Of a stretch of 64,000 nucleotides of DNA, positions 16,232 to 24,876 are shown piece after piece. The notes beneath the pieces are model-generated. The model saw only the letters and a program-made list of their open reading frames with translations. It did not search any database and had not been told where the DNA came from. Source of the DNA: Streptomyces cinnamoneus (GTDB taxonomy: Bacteria; Actinomycetota; Actinomycetes; Streptomycetales; Streptomycetaceae); the NCBI RefSeq assembly GCF_014650495.1, contig NZ_BMVB01000017.1, positions 1-64,000 of the forward strand, read 5' to 3'. Every line of letters starts with the position of its first letter. Position 1 is the first letter of the stretch. A program made the translations under genes and the position numbers.

Positions 16232-17221
16232 TCACCCTTCCTTCCGCAGGCGTCGCGCGATCAGCCCGCCGGCGGCGGCGATCAGCAGCAGGATCAGGAA
16301 CATCGTCCACGCGACGGCACAGGCCCGCCCCAGGTGGAAGTTGAACCAGCCCTGCTCGTAGAGATAGAGACCGAGCGTCTGGAACTGGTGCGCGGCGCCG
16401 CCCTTCTGCCCTCCGGCCCCGCCGAACAGCAGCGGTTCGCCGAAGAGCTGGGTCGCCCCGATCGTCGAGACGACGATCGTGAAGAGGATGGTCGGCCGCA
16501 GCGCCGGCACGGTGATGTGCCGGAACTGCGCGAGGCGCGAGGCGCCGTCCAGCGCCGCCGATTCGTACAGCTCGTCAGGCACCGCCTGCATGGCGGCCAG
16601 GTAGATCAGTGCGTTGTAGCCCGTCCACCGCCAGACGACGATCGAGGACACCGCGCACCGGGAGGACCACGTGCCGTTCTGCCAGTCGACCGGGCCGATC
16701 CCCGCCGCGTCCAGCGCCCAGTTCACCATGCCGTAGTCCCGCCCGTAGAGCAGGACGAAGACGAGCGTGGCCGCGGCGACGGAGGTGGCGTAGGGGGTCA
16801 GCAGCGCGACCCGCCAGAACGTGGCGGCCCGCAGCCGGTAGTGGAGCAGATGGGCCAGGCCCAGCGCCATCAGCAGCTGGGGAACGGTGGAGAGGACACC
16901 GATGGTGAAGGTGTTGCGCAGGGCGTTCCAGAAGAAGTCGTTGCCCAGCAGACGGGCGTAGTTGTGCAGCCCCGCCCACTCCATGCGGCCGGGGGAGGTC
17001 AGCTCCACCCGGTGCAGTGAGGCCCAGCCCGTGTAGAGGAGGGGGAAGAGCCCGAATGCGGCGAAGAAGAGGAAGAACGGCGCGACGAACGCGTAGGGGC
17101 TGCAGCGCACGTCCCAGCGGTACAGACGGCTGCGCCAGGGGCCGGGCCCGGCCCGGCCCTGCCGGCGGCCCGCCGCCTGGCCGGCCGGGGCGCCCTCCAC
17201 CACCGTGGTGGTGGCGGTCAT
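16232..17221 (-). CDS. Carbohydrate ABC transporter permease, MalF/CebF type
   Basis: First permease of the CUT1 importer, 329 residues. A Gly/Arg-rich cytoplasmic N-terminus (about 1-40) is followed by six hydrophobic segments starting YAFVAPFFLFFAAFGLFPLL. The EAA loop is YESAALDGASRLAQFRHITV (about 220-240). The ATG overlaps the binding-protein stop codon (ATGA), so translation is coupled. It forms a heterodimer with the next permease for beta-glucoside uptake. Confidence 0.9.
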   Translation of the reverse strand: MTATTTVVEGAPAGQAAGRRQGRAGPGPWRSRLYRWDVRCSPYAFVAPFFLFFAAFGLFPLLYTGWASLHRVELTSPGRMEWAGLHNYARLLGNDFFWNALRNTFTIGVLSTVPQLLMALGLAHLLHYRLRAATFWRVALLTPYATSVAAATLVFVLLYGRDYGMVNWALDAAGIGPVDWQNGTWSSRCAVSSIVVWRWTGYNALIYLAAMQAVPDELYESAALDGASRLAQFRHITVPALRPTILFTIVVSTIGATQLFGEPLLFGGAGGQKGGAAHQFQTLGLYLYEQGWFNFHLGRACAVAWTMFLILLLIAAAGGLIARRLRKEG

Positions 17222-18549
17222 CCGTCCACCGCGTTCTCGATCTCCTTCTGCGCCGCCCGCCAGCCCGCCCGGGCCGGCCGGCCCTGCTGCTCGACCTGCG
17301 GGATGCCGACGTCGGTGAAGGCCGTCCCCATCTGCGCCTCCATCGGGCCGTGGACGAGCAGGGGGATGGAGCGGGCCGCCGTCGTGAAGATCGCCCCGAT
17401 GGGCGCATTGCCGAAGTAGGCGTTCCGGGCGTCCCTGACCTGCGGCATCGCATACGAGGCCGGGGTGGAGGGGACACCGGCCTGGCGCTCGAAGAGCCGG
17501 GCCTGCTGGGCGGGCGCCGTCAGCCAGACCGCGAGCTCGATCGCCGCCGCCCTGTGCCGGGCCGCCTTCGGGACGCCGATGAAGGAGCCGCCCCAGTTGG
17601 CGGGCCGGGGCGCGGTGGCCACGTCCCACTTGTCCCGGCCCGCGGCACCCGACTTCTCCTTGATGTAGCCGAGCATCCACGGCGGGCAGGCGACGGTGGC
17701 GAAGCGGCCGTTGGCGTACGCCTGGTCCCAGGGCTTCTCGAACTGCTTCAGCCGCGCGGTCAGCCCCGCCCGGACGGCCTGCACGGCCAGGTCCCAGGAG
17801 GTCCTGACCGCCGGGCTGTTCGCGTAGACGGGCCTGCCGCGGCGGTCGTAGTAGCGCTCCGCGTAGCCGTGGACGGAGGCGTTGTAGAGGCCGGCCGCCG
17901 AGTCCGTGAAGACGGTGCCCGCCGGGGCCCGCCGGGTGTACGCCCGGCCGGTGTCGATGTACCTCTGCCAGTCGCCGGCCCACAGCCGGCCGACCGCCTC
18001 CCGGTCCGTCGGGAGCCCGGCCCTGCGGAAGAGGTCCTTGCGGTAGCAGACGGCGATCGGGCCGATGTCCGTACCGAGACCGATGGTGCGGCCGTCCCGG
18101 GTGGTGGCCTGCGCCCATTTCCACGGCAGCCAGTCGCGCCTGCGCACCCCCTTCGCCCGGCCCAGGTCGACGAAGAGGTCGCCCTGCGCGGCCGCCACCT
18201 GGTGGATGTTGCCGACCTCCATGGCCTGGATGTCGGCCAGGCCACTGCCCGCCGCGAGGTGGGTGAGGAGCTGGGGGTAGTAGGCGTCATTGCGCTCGAT
18301 CACGCTTTCCCTGATGGTGACGCCCGGGTGCAGCCGCTCGTACTCCTCGTAGAGACCCGCCTGCTTGCAGCCGAAGACACCGAAGGTGCCGATGGTGACC
18401 GTGGTCCGCCCACTGCCGCCGGGACGGTCGGCGTCGCCGCCGTCCCTGGCGCAGCCGTCGAGGAGACTGACGACGAGGACGAGCGCGGCGGCCGCGAGGA
18501 GCAACAGTGCCCGGCGGCGGAAGGGACCGCTCGACCAGGCCGGGGTCAC
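17218..18549 (-). CDS. Sugar ABC transporter substrate-binding lipoprotein
   Basis: Extracytoplasmic solute-binding protein of 443 residues, cluster-B (SBP_bac_1/CUT1) type. The N-terminus carries an FRRR n-region, a long Leu/Ala/Val core and a lipobox-like LLDGC (about 30-34; Asp at -2 is unusual). The mature part starts TTVTIGTFGVFGCKQAG and contains the typical LYEEYERLHPGV segment. By order it is a CebE-type beta-glucoside receptor. The GTG start overlaps the stop of a cold-shock gene by 4 bases, which is odd: in relatives a LacI-type repressor gene normally sits on this side. Its promoter must therefore be that of the cold-shock gene or lie inside it. Confidence 0.88.
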   Translation of the reverse strand: MTPAWSSGPFRRRALLLLAAAALVLVVSLLDGCARDGGDADRPGGSGRTTVTIGTFGVFGCKQAGLYEEYERLHPGVTIRESVIERNDAYYPQLLTHLAAGSGLADIQAMEVGNIHQVAAAQGDLFVDLGRAKGVRRRDWLPWKWAQATTRDGRTIGLGTDIGPIAVCYRKDLFRRAGLPTDREAVGRLWAGDWQRYIDTGRAYTRRAPAGTVFTDSAAGLYNASVHGYAERYYDRRGRPVYANSPAVRTSWDLAVQAVRAGLTARLKQFEKPWDQAYANGRFATVACPPWMLGYIKEKSGAAGRDKWDVATAPRPANWGGSFIGVPKAARHRAAAIELAVWLTAPAQQARLFERQAGVPSTPASYAMPQVRDARNAYFGNAPIGAIFTTAARSIPLLVHGPMEAQMGTAFTDVGIPQVEQQGRPARAGWRAAQKEIENAVDG

Positions 18550-18752
18550 GTCTCGACGACGACGTTCTCAGCCTGCGGTCCCTTCGGTCCCTGGGTGACG
18601 TCGTAGGAGACCTTGTCGTTCTCGCGCAGCTCCTTGTATCCGGTGCTCTGAATCGCGGAGAAGTGGACGAACACGTCCGGGCCGCCGTCGTCCTGCGCGA
18701 TGAAGCCGAAGCCCTTGTCGGCGTTGAACCACTTCACTGTGCCTGTTGCCAT
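18546..18752 (-). CDS. Cold-shock domain protein (CspA family)
   Basis: Single cold-shock domain of 68 residues (usual size 66-68). RNP1 is KGFGFI and RNP2 is VFVHFSAI, both intact, as are the N-terminal GTVKWFNADKG and the C-terminal GPQAENV. An OB-fold single-strand nucleic-acid chaperone acting as transcription antiterminator or RNA chaperone. The stop overlaps the start of the sugar-binding protein gene (GTGA), so the two may share a transcript. About 100 bases separate its ATG from the tRNA-His terminator. Confidence 0.95.
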   Translation of the reverse strand: MATGTVKWFNADKGFGFIAQDDGGPDVFVHFSAIQSTGYKELRENDKVSYDVTQGPKGPQAENVVVET

Positions 18753-18855
18753 CGGTCATGACCCTTCGTCCGGTGTCGGCACCTCAGCATTCCCCGGACC
18801 CGGCCCGAACTTCCCCCGTACGCGCCCTGCGTCACTCCTGGGGACTACAAAACGA

Positions 18856-18891
18856 CAAGGGCCCGGTCCGCTTGCGCGAACCGGGCCCTTG
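18856..18891 (-). terminator. Terminator downstream of tRNA-His
   Basis: Inverted repeat CAAGGGCCCGGT (18856-18867) with ACCGGGCCCTTG (18880-18891), directly 3' of the minus-strand tRNA. Confidence 0.8.
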
Positions 18892-18900
18892 CTCGGTGAG

Positions 18901-18973
18901 GGTGAGTAACGGGACTCGAACCCGCGACATCCTGGACCACAACCAGGTGCTCTACCAGCTGAGCTATACCCAC
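18901..18973 (-). tRNA. tRNA-His (anticodon GTG)
   Basis: Minus-strand cloverleaf. The acceptor is GTGGGTA paired with TACTCAC (one G-U). A D arm GCTCAGCTGGTAGAGC, anticodon loop TTGTGGT giving GTG, and T arm GGTTCGAGTCC follow, with discriminator C73. A templated G (complement of base 18974) is available as the G-1 that is diagnostic of tRNA-His. Confidence 0.96.
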
Positions 18974-19070
18974 CGTGTCCGGTGCGTTTCCCACCGGCCG
19001 AGAAAAAGTGTACAGGGTCCGGAGGGGTGCTCGCTCCCAGCTTTCGTCGTGCCGGGAGCGAGCTACGTCA

Positions 19071-19676
19071 CTATGCCTGAACAGGCAGGACGTGCTTGGC
19101 CGCGATGGCCTTCGCCGTGTCGGAGTCCGGGCCGGGCTGCGGCACGAAGATCGCCTCGCGGTAATAGCGGAGCTCGGCGATCGATTCGCGGATGTCGGAC
19201 AGTGCCCGGTGGTTGCCGTTCTTCTTCGGGCTGGCGAAGTAGGCACGCGGGAACCAGCGGCGCGCCAGCTCCTTCACCGAGGACACGTCCACGATCCGGT
19301 AGTGCAGGTGACTCTCCAGTCCGGGCATGTCGCGCAGCAGGAAGCCGCGGTCGGTGCCGACCGAGTTTCCGCACAGCGGGGCCTTGCCCGGTTCCGGGAC
19401 GTGCTCGCGGACGTACGCCAGGACCTGCCGCTCGGCTTCTTCGAGCGTGGTCCCGCCGTCCAGCTCCGCCAGCAGCCCGGAGGCCGTGTGCATCTGGCGC
19501 ACCACCTCGGGCATGGTGGCGAGCGCCTCGGCGGGCGGGCGGATGACGATGTCCACGCCGTCCCCGAGGATGTTCAGCTCAGAGTCGGTGACCAGTGCGG
19601 CCACCTCGATGAGCGCGTCGGTCGACAGCGAGAGCCCGGTCATCTCGCAGTCGATCCACACCATGCGATCGTTCAT
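19071..19676 (-). CDS. orn: Oligoribonuclease (3'-5' exonuclease)
   Basis: DEDDh exonuclease of 201 residues that degrades 2-5-mer RNAs and pGpG. Catalytic motifs: VWIDCEMTGL (ExoI, D and E), LCGNSVGTDRGFL (ExoII) and KKNGNHRALSDIRESI (ExoIII with H and D). ATG at 19676 with GGGTGAG upstream. It starts 5 bases after the adpA stop codon, the adpA-orn order known from Streptomyces, so it is probably cotranscribed. pGpG clearance links it functionally to the c-di-GMP phosphodiesterase encoded at the left end of the window. Confidence 0.96.
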   Translation of the reverse strand: MNDRMVWIDCEMTGLSLSTDALIEVAALVTDSELNILGDGVDIVIRPPAEALATMPEVVRQMHTASGLLAELDGGTTLEEAERQVLAYVREHVPEPGKAPLCGNSVGTDRGFLLRDMPGLESHLHYRIVDVSSVKELARRWFPRAYFASPKKNGNHRALSDIRESIAELRYYREAIFVPQPGPDSDTAKAIAAKHVLPVQA

Positions 19677-19681
19677 ACGTC

Positions 19682-21028
19682 TCACCCTACGGGGCGCTCC
19701 CGCTGACCGGGCAGGCGTGGGGCGTACAGGTCCGACTCCGGTTTGCCCGGATCCGGGATGTTCGTCCCGGGTCCACCGGTGTGGCCGGGCATATGGCCGA
19801 GATGCCCGCTGTGCCCTCCATGGGGTGGGGGAGCGCCCAGGGGCGCGCCCGTCACCGCATGGGCGGGGGCCATGGCCGTGCGCCGCATCGCCATGAGCGC
19901 CTCGCCCGAGCGGGGCTCCACCGGCTCCGGCCGGTCGAAGCGGTCGCCGCGCTCCGGGCGCTCCGCACGCTCCGCCCGCTCGCCCCGCTCCGGCCGGTCC
20001 ACCACGCCGCTCTGCGGCCGGCGTGCCCGGTAGGCGGCCCGGTAGGCGGCGGGGGAGGACCCCAGCTGCCGCCGGAAGTGGCCCCGCAGGGCCACCGGCG
20101 AACGGAAGCCGCAGCGCCCGGCGACCTCGTCCACGGAGTAGTCCGAGGTCTCCAGGAGCCGCTGCGCCTGGAGCACCCGCTGGGTGATCAGCCACTGCAG
20201 CGGGGCGCTCCCGGTGAGCGAACGGAACCGCCGGTCGAACGTGCGACGGCTCATGTACGCGCGGGCGGCCAGGGTCTCCACGTCGAACTGCTCGTGGAGG
20301 TGCTCCAGCGCCCAGGCGACGACCTCGGCCAGCGGGTCGGCGCCGATCTCCTCCGGTAAAGACCTGTCGAGGTAGCGCTCCTGTCCTCCGCTGCGGCGCG
20401 GCGGGACGACGAGGCGGCGGGCCAGGGCCCCCGCGGCGTCGGCCCCGTGGTCGGTGCGGACGATGTGCAGGCACAGGTCGATGCCTGCCGCGGTGCCCGC
20501 GGACGTCAGTACGTCGCCGTCGTCGACGAAGAGCTCCCGCGGGTCCACGTGGACCGAGGGGTAGCGCTTGGCGAGCGTGGGCGCGTACATCCAGTGGGTG
20601 GTGGCGGGCCTGCCGTCGAGCAGGCCCGCGGCGGCCAGTACGAAGGCCCCGGTGCACAGCCCGACGATGCGGGCGCCCTCCTCGTGGGCCCGGCGCAGTG
20701 CGTCGAGCGCGGCGGCCGGTGGCGGCTGCGTGATCGACCGCCAGGCCGGTACGACGACGGTGCCGGCCCTGGAGAGTGCCTCCAGGCCGTACGGTGCGGT
20801 CAATTCCAGGCCGCCGGTTGTTCGCAATGGCACATCTTCGCCCGCGCACACCAGCAATCGGTAGCGGGGAACTCCGGCGTCCTGTCGGTCGATCCCGAAC
20901 ACGGAGAGCGGGATGGAGCTTTCGAAGATGGGGCCGCCGCTGAAAAGAAGTACGGCGACGATCTCCCGGCGGCGGCGTCCGGAGAGCTTGCGCGCGGTCT
21001 CCGGTACGGTCGTGGAGTCCTGGCTCAT
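19682..21028 (-). CDS. adpA: AdpA, AraC/XylS-family developmental master regulator
   Basis: Protein of 448 residues. An N-terminal DJ-1/PfpI-like dimerisation domain (about 20-195, with GLCTGAFVLAAAG) is followed by an AraC-type DNA-binding domain with two HTHs (about 235-335; LAARAYMSRRTFDRRF and VDEVAGRCGFRSPVALRGHF). A low-complexity C-terminal tail (about 340-448; Arg/Glu/Pro, then Gly/His) completes it. Codon 224 is TTA (bases 20357-20359), located between the two domains as in other Streptomyces adpA genes. Translation would thus require bldA tRNA-Leu(UAA). It binds TGGCSNGWWY-type sites and controls aerial growth and secondary metabolism. It forms an operon with orn. Confidence 0.96.
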   Translation of the reverse strand: MSQDSTTVPETARKLSGRRRREIVAVLLFSGGPIFESSIPLSVFGIDRQDAGVPRYRLLVCAGEDVPLRTTGGLELTAPYGLEALSRAGTVVVPAWRSITQPPPAAALDALRRAHEEGARIVGLCTGAFVLAAAGLLDGRPATTHWMYAPTLAKRYPSVHVDPRELFVDDGDVLTSAGTAAGIDLCLHIVRTDHGADAAGALARRLVVPPRRSGGQERYLDRSLPEEIGADPLAEVVAWALEHLHEQFDVETLAARAYMSRRTFDRRFRSLTGSAPLQWLITQRVLQAQRLLETSDYSVDEVAGRCGFRSPVALRGHFRRQLGSSPAAYRAAYRARRPQSGVVDRPERGERAERAERPERGDRFDRPEPVEPRSGEALMAMRRTAMAPAHAVTGAPLGAPPPHGGHSGHLGHMPGHTGGPGTNIPDPGKPESDLYAPRLPGQRERPVG

Positions 21029-21396
21029 GGCGCTAAGCCCCCCTCGGCGGTCGAGTCCTCTCGGTCCTGCACGTTTCCCCTCGGTCCTGAACGGTTCCCC
21101 CGCCGGTCATGGCCAAGATCGAATCTACTGCGTCACTTGGAGACGCGGTGACCAGTTCACCACCCGCCTCTAAGTCGACATGACAACTTGGCGCGAAGCG
21201 TTCGATCACGAAGCGTTGCACCTGCAGGCTCCGGTGAAAAGTACGCCTCTCGCCCATGCCCACTGTCCGTAGGCGGCAACCGCCCTCCGCGGCGCTTTCC
21301 TTGCTGGTCGACCGGCTGTTGGAGGGCCCTCCGGCCAAGGTATGAAGTTCGGCCTGAACTTGGCTGAAAACCTACGGGTCCAGGCGTGCGACGGGG
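21029..21396. promoter_or_regulatory. adpA upstream region
   Basis: About 370 bases without a gene, presumed to hold the adpA promoter and leader. Seen: two direct copies of CGAAGCGTT 15 bases apart (21194-21202 and 21209-21217), and TGGCGCGAAG at 21189-21198, which fits 9 of 10 positions of the AdpA consensus TGGCSNGWWY. This would suit autoregulation, but the match is short and unproven. Confidence 0.4.
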
Positions 21397-21729
21397 TCAG
21401 TCCACGGGGCTACCGGGCCCCGGGTGACGGGCTCCGCGATGGCTGCCGCCGCCCGTCCGGCCGCGCCGCCCGCGGTGCGGAACCGACTGCTCCGCCAAGG
21501 CCCTGGCGGCGGTGCGCGCGGACTGCCGCAGCAGGGCGTGGCAGACGCAGGTGAGGGCCACCAGACCGGCCGCGGTGCCGGCCGCGCCGCCGAAGGACTG
21601 ACCGCACATCAGCAGCACGACGGGGACCAGGGCGCAGCTGAACGCCGCCCACCGCACCACGTCGCTCACCGGATCGGGGGACTCCCCTTCGGTGGCGTCC
21701 TCGCGGGCGTAATCACGGGTTCCGGGCAC
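21397..21729 (-). CDS. Small membrane protein of unknown function
   Basis: Protein of 110 residues with an acidic N-terminus, two hydrophobic segments (about 28-45 and 48-66, VRWAAFSCALVPVVLLMCG and GTAAGLVALTCVCHALL) and a basic, glycine-rich tail. No family recognised. Coding character is supported by third-position GC and a membrane hairpin topology, but length and lack of a clear ribosome site leave doubt. Divergent from the universal stress gene. Confidence 0.5.
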   Translation of the reverse strand: MPGTRDYAREDATEGESPDPVSDVVRWAAFSCALVPVVLLMCGQSFGGAAGTAAGLVALTCVCHALLRQSARTAARALAEQSVPHRGRRGRTGGGSHRGARHPGPGSPVD

Positions 21730-22063
21730 GGAGCGGCTCCCTGCTGGCGGCTGCTGGCGGTATTACAACGGCGGCCCGGGGGCAGGGGTCACTGGGGAGC
21801 GGCCGCCGGGGAGCGGAGCCGGGGCCATTGCGCTACGCGCCGCGCTCGTGCATGCTCCGGGGAACGCCCACGGGGTCCAGGCCCCGGCGGGCAGCCTCTG
21901 GGCAGGCAGCGAGTGTCGCCGTACCCTGGGGGGTAAGCCCTTGAAAAGATGAATCCCGGACGGATTTCGCCGTCCATGATCCATCGCCGGGCGCACCCCT
22001 CGACAACTCCAACCAGTCCACCGCCGTTCCCCTCGACAAGAGGCTTCCTTCGCCGAGACACCG
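21730..22063. other. Divergent intergenic region
   Basis: About 330 bases between the small membrane gene (minus) and the universal stress gene (plus). The part 21930-22060 is relatively AT-rich and probably contains the stress-gene promoter and leader. I see no gene and no clear inverted repeat. Confidence 0.4.
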
Positions 22064-22585
22064 ATGGCCGGTCACGAATTCTCCGAACCCGCGGACCGCA
22101 AGCGGATCGCCGATCAGACGGCGCATCCCGAAGCGGCGGAAGAAACACGTCGTTCCTGCGATCCGGCGTTCCAGCACGGCGTCGTGGTGGGCTTCGACGG
22201 TTCCACGTCGAGCGAGCGAGCGCTTGCGTATGCAATCGGCATGGCCCGGCGCTCGGGCTCTGGGCTGATCATCGTCCATGTGGCCAACCGGCTGCCGACG
22301 ACCGTGTGGGCGGGCTGTGAACCGCCGGTCTTCGTGGACGTACCCGATCACCGCACCGAGGTGCTGGGCCTGGAGCTGGCCTGTGCGGACTATTTGTCCG
22401 AAGTGCCGTGGATCCTGGTGGAGCGTGGCGGGGACATCTGCCACGAGCTCGAAGAGGTCGGGCGGGAGTACGCCGCCGACGCGATCGTGGTCGGCTCCAC
22501 GCACGGTCTGGTCGGCCGGATCTTCGGCTCGGTGGCGGGCCGGCTGGCGCGGCGGGCGCAGCGGCCCGTGGTCGTCATCCCGTAG
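22064..22585 (+). CDS. Universal stress protein (UspA family, single domain)
   Basis: Protein of 173 residues. A ~38-residue polar extension precedes the Usp fold, which begins GVVVGFDGSTSSERALAYAI. The nucleotide-binding motif G-2x-G-9x-G-S/T is present near the C-terminus (GSTHGLVGRIFGSVAGRLAR), ending PVVVIP, so ATP binding is likely. Actinobacterial Usp proteins of this class respond to hypoxia, redox or stationary-phase signals. It stands alone, divergent from the small membrane gene and convergent with glmS. Confidence 0.9.
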   Translation: MAGHEFSEPADRKRIADQTAHPEAAEETRRSCDPAFQHGVVVGFDGSTSSERALAYAIGMARRSGSGLIIVHVANRLPTTVWAGCEPPVFVDVPDHRTEVLGLELACADYLSEVPWILVERGGDICHELEEVGREYAADAIVVGSTHGLVGRIFGSVAGRLARRAQRPVVVIP

Positions 22586-22960
22586 CTCCCGCGGGACGCC
22601 CGTAGGGGTGCGGAAGATCGTTCACGCTCTGCGGGGAGGCGCCAACTGGCGTGCGCCCGGCGGGCGATGACGTCCGAACGCCTCGGCCACCTGCGGAAAT
22701 CTACTCACGCGTAGAGGTGGATGGCGCGCGCGGTGCGGGTACAACCCCGGCACACGGCGCCGCCGTGCTGCCGGACGGGAGGTGACGGTTCCCGGGACCG
22801 GTGGCTCGCCGCCGGCGTGAGGGCGACGCCGGCGCAGGGGAGGCGGTCCCCCGCGCGCGTGGTGGCACGCGCGGGGGACCGTTCTCTCGTACCTGTCGCG
22901 GACAGGTGCGGACAGGTCCGAGAGGTCCGAGGGGGCCCGCCGGGGCGGGCCCGGGCGGGA
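22586..22960. other. Convergent intergenic region
   Basis: About 375 bases between usp and glmS, with no gene seen. It contains the strong glmS hairpin listed separately. The short open frames here lack ribosome sites and domain character. Confidence 0.5.
22845..22880 (-). terminator. glmS terminator
   Basis: Long GC-rich inverted repeat, GGTCCCCCGCGCG on the left and CGCGCGGGGGACC on the right, about 80 bases beyond the glmS stop codon. Confidence 0.75.
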
Positions 22961-24775
22961 CTACTCGACGGTGACGGACTTCGCCAGGTTGCGCGGCTTG
23001 TCGATGTCACGGCCCATGGCCTTCGCCGTGTAGTACGCGAAGAGCTGCAGCGGGATGCCCATGAGGATGGCGTCCAGCTCGTCCTCGTTCTTCGGCACGA
23101 CGATCGTGTGGTCGGCCTTCTCCTGCTCCTGGTGCGCGACGGCGAGGATGCGGCCGCTGCGGGCCTTGATCTCCTCCAGCGCGGCGCGGTTCTTCTCCAG
23201 CAGCTCGTCGTTCGGAACGATCGCGACGGTCGGCATCGCGGGCTCGATCAGGGCCAGCGGGCCGTGCTTGAGCTCGGAGGCGGGGTAGGCCTCGGCGTGG
23301 ATGTACGAGACCTCCTTGAGCTTCAGGGACGCCTCGCGGGCCACCGGGTAGCCCCGGACGCGGCCGATGAACATCATCGACTTGGCCTCGGCGTACTCCT
23401 TGGCCAGCTCCTCGATCTGCGCCTCGTTCGCCAGGATCTCCTCGATCTGGCCGGGGAGCTTGCGCAGACCCTCGATGATCCGCTTGCCGTCGGCGACGGA
23501 CAGGTCGCGGGTGCGGCCCAGGTGCAGGGCGAGCAGGCCGAAGGAGACCACCATGTTGGTGAAGCACTTGGTGGAGACGACGCAGACCTCGGGGCCGGCG
23601 TGCACGTAGATGCCGCCGTCGGTCTCGCGGGCGATCGCCGAGCCGACGACGTTGACCAGGCCCAGGACGCGGGCGCCCTTGCGCTTGAGCTCCTGGACGG
23701 CGGCGAGCACGTCGTAGGTCTCACCGGACTGGGAGACGGCGATGTAGAGGGTGTCGGGGTCCACGACCGGGTTGCGGTAGCGGAACTCGGAGGCCGGCTC
23801 GGCGTCCGCGGGGATGCGGGCCAGCTCCTCGATCATCTGGGCGCCGATCTGACCGGCGTGGTACGAGGTGCCGCAGCCGAGGATCTTGACGCGGCGCACG
23901 GCGCGCGCGTCGCGGGCGTCGAGATTCAGGCCGCCCAGGTGCACGGTGGAGAAGCGGTCGTCGATGCGGCCGCGCAGGGCGCGGTCCACGGCGTCGGCCT
24001 GCTCGTGGATCTCCTTGTGCATGTACGTGTCGTGGCCGCCCATGTCGTACGACTCGGCCTCCCACTCGACGGTGGTCGGCTGGGCCGAGGTGGAGGAGCC
24101 CTCGGTGGTGTACGTGCGGTAGTCGTCGGCGCGCAGGGTGGCCATCTCGCCGTCGTCGAGGGTGACGACCTGGCGGGTGTGGGAGACCAGGGCGGCGACG
24201 TCGGAGGAGACGAACATCTCCTTCTCGCCTATGCCCAGCACCACGGGGGAGCCGTTGCGGGCGACGACGATGCGGTCCGGGAAGTCGGCGTGCAGGACGG
24301 CGATGCCGTACGTGCCCTCGATGTGCTTGACGGCCTCGCGGACCTTCTCCTCCAGCGTGCCGGCCTCGGAGCGGGCGATGAGGTGGGCGAGGACCTCGGT
24401 GTCGGTGTCGGAGACGAAGACGAAGCCCTCGGCCGTCAGCTTGGCGCGCAGGTCGGAGGCGTTGTCGATGATGCCGTTGTGGACGACGGCGACCTTCTCG
24501 TCGGCGTCCAGGTGCGGGTGGGCGTTGACGTCGTTCGGCGCGCCGTGGGTGGCCCAGCGGGTGTGGGCGATGCCGGTGGTGCCCGCGAAGCGCTTGGGCA
24601 GGCGGGACTCCAGCTCGCGGACGCGGCCCTTGGCCTTCGCGGACTTCAGGCCGCCGGTCTTGCCGTGCAGGGCGATGCCGGCGGAGTCGTAGCCGCGGTA
24701 CTCCAGACGCTGCAGCCCCTCCAGCAGCAGCGGCGCGACGTCACGCTTGCCGATGTATCCGACGATTCCACACAT
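22961..24775 (-). CDS. glmS: Glutamine--fructose-6-phosphate aminotransferase (isomerising)
   Basis: Makes glucosamine-6-phosphate for peptidoglycan precursors; 604 residues, usual length about 610. An N-terminal class-II glutamine amidotransferase domain starts MCGIVGYIG, with Cys2 as nucleophile after Met removal. RLEYRGYDSAG and HTRWATHG motifs follow. Two SIS domains (about 285-420 with ILGCGTSYHAG and SQSGET, about 455-590) complete it, and it ends KPRNLAKSVTVE, the conserved C-tail. No glmS ribozyme is recognisable in the 100-base leader. Transcribed alone. Confidence 0.96.
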   Translation of the reverse strand: MCGIVGYIGKRDVAPLLLEGLQRLEYRGYDSAGIALHGKTGGLKSAKAKGRVRELESRLPKRFAGTTGIAHTRWATHGAPNDVNAHPHLDADEKVAVVHNGIIDNASDLRAKLTAEGFVFVSDTDTEVLAHLIARSEAGTLEEKVREAVKHIEGTYGIAVLHADFPDRIVVARNGSPVVLGIGEKEMFVSSDVAALVSHTRQVVTLDDGEMATLRADDYRTYTTEGSSTSAQPTTVEWEAESYDMGGHDTYMHKEIHEQADAVDRALRGRIDDRFSTVHLGGLNLDARDARAVRRVKILGCGTSYHAGQIGAQMIEELARIPADAEPASEFRYRNPVVDPDTLYIAVSQSGETYDVLAAVQELKRKGARVLGLVNVVGSAIARETDGGIYVHAGPEVCVVSTKCFTNMVVSFGLLALHLGRTRDLSVADGKRIIEGLRKLPGQIEEILANEAQIEELAKEYAEAKSMMFIGRVRGYPVAREASLKLKEVSYIHAEAYPASELKHGPLALIEPAMPTVAIVPNDELLEKNRAALEEIKARSGRILAVAHQEQEKADHTIVVPKNEDELDAILMGIPLQLFAYYTAKAMGRDIDKPRNLAKSVTVE

Positions 24776-24876
24776 AGGTGAGACCCTCCCAGGTAGACGT
24801 TCAGTGGTGCCGATGGCGGCGAGGGCAGCGGGGGCGGTGTGCGGACCGCCTCACCCGTGCCGGTCGTCCCGGCCGG

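Noticed and set aside
22705..22960. Possible small gene between usp and glmS
   Set aside because: Frames are driven by GC bias and cross the glmS terminator hairpin.
24776..24876. glmS ribozyme in the glmS leader
   Set aside because: No ribozyme-like conserved core is visible, and the class is not expected in actinobacteria.
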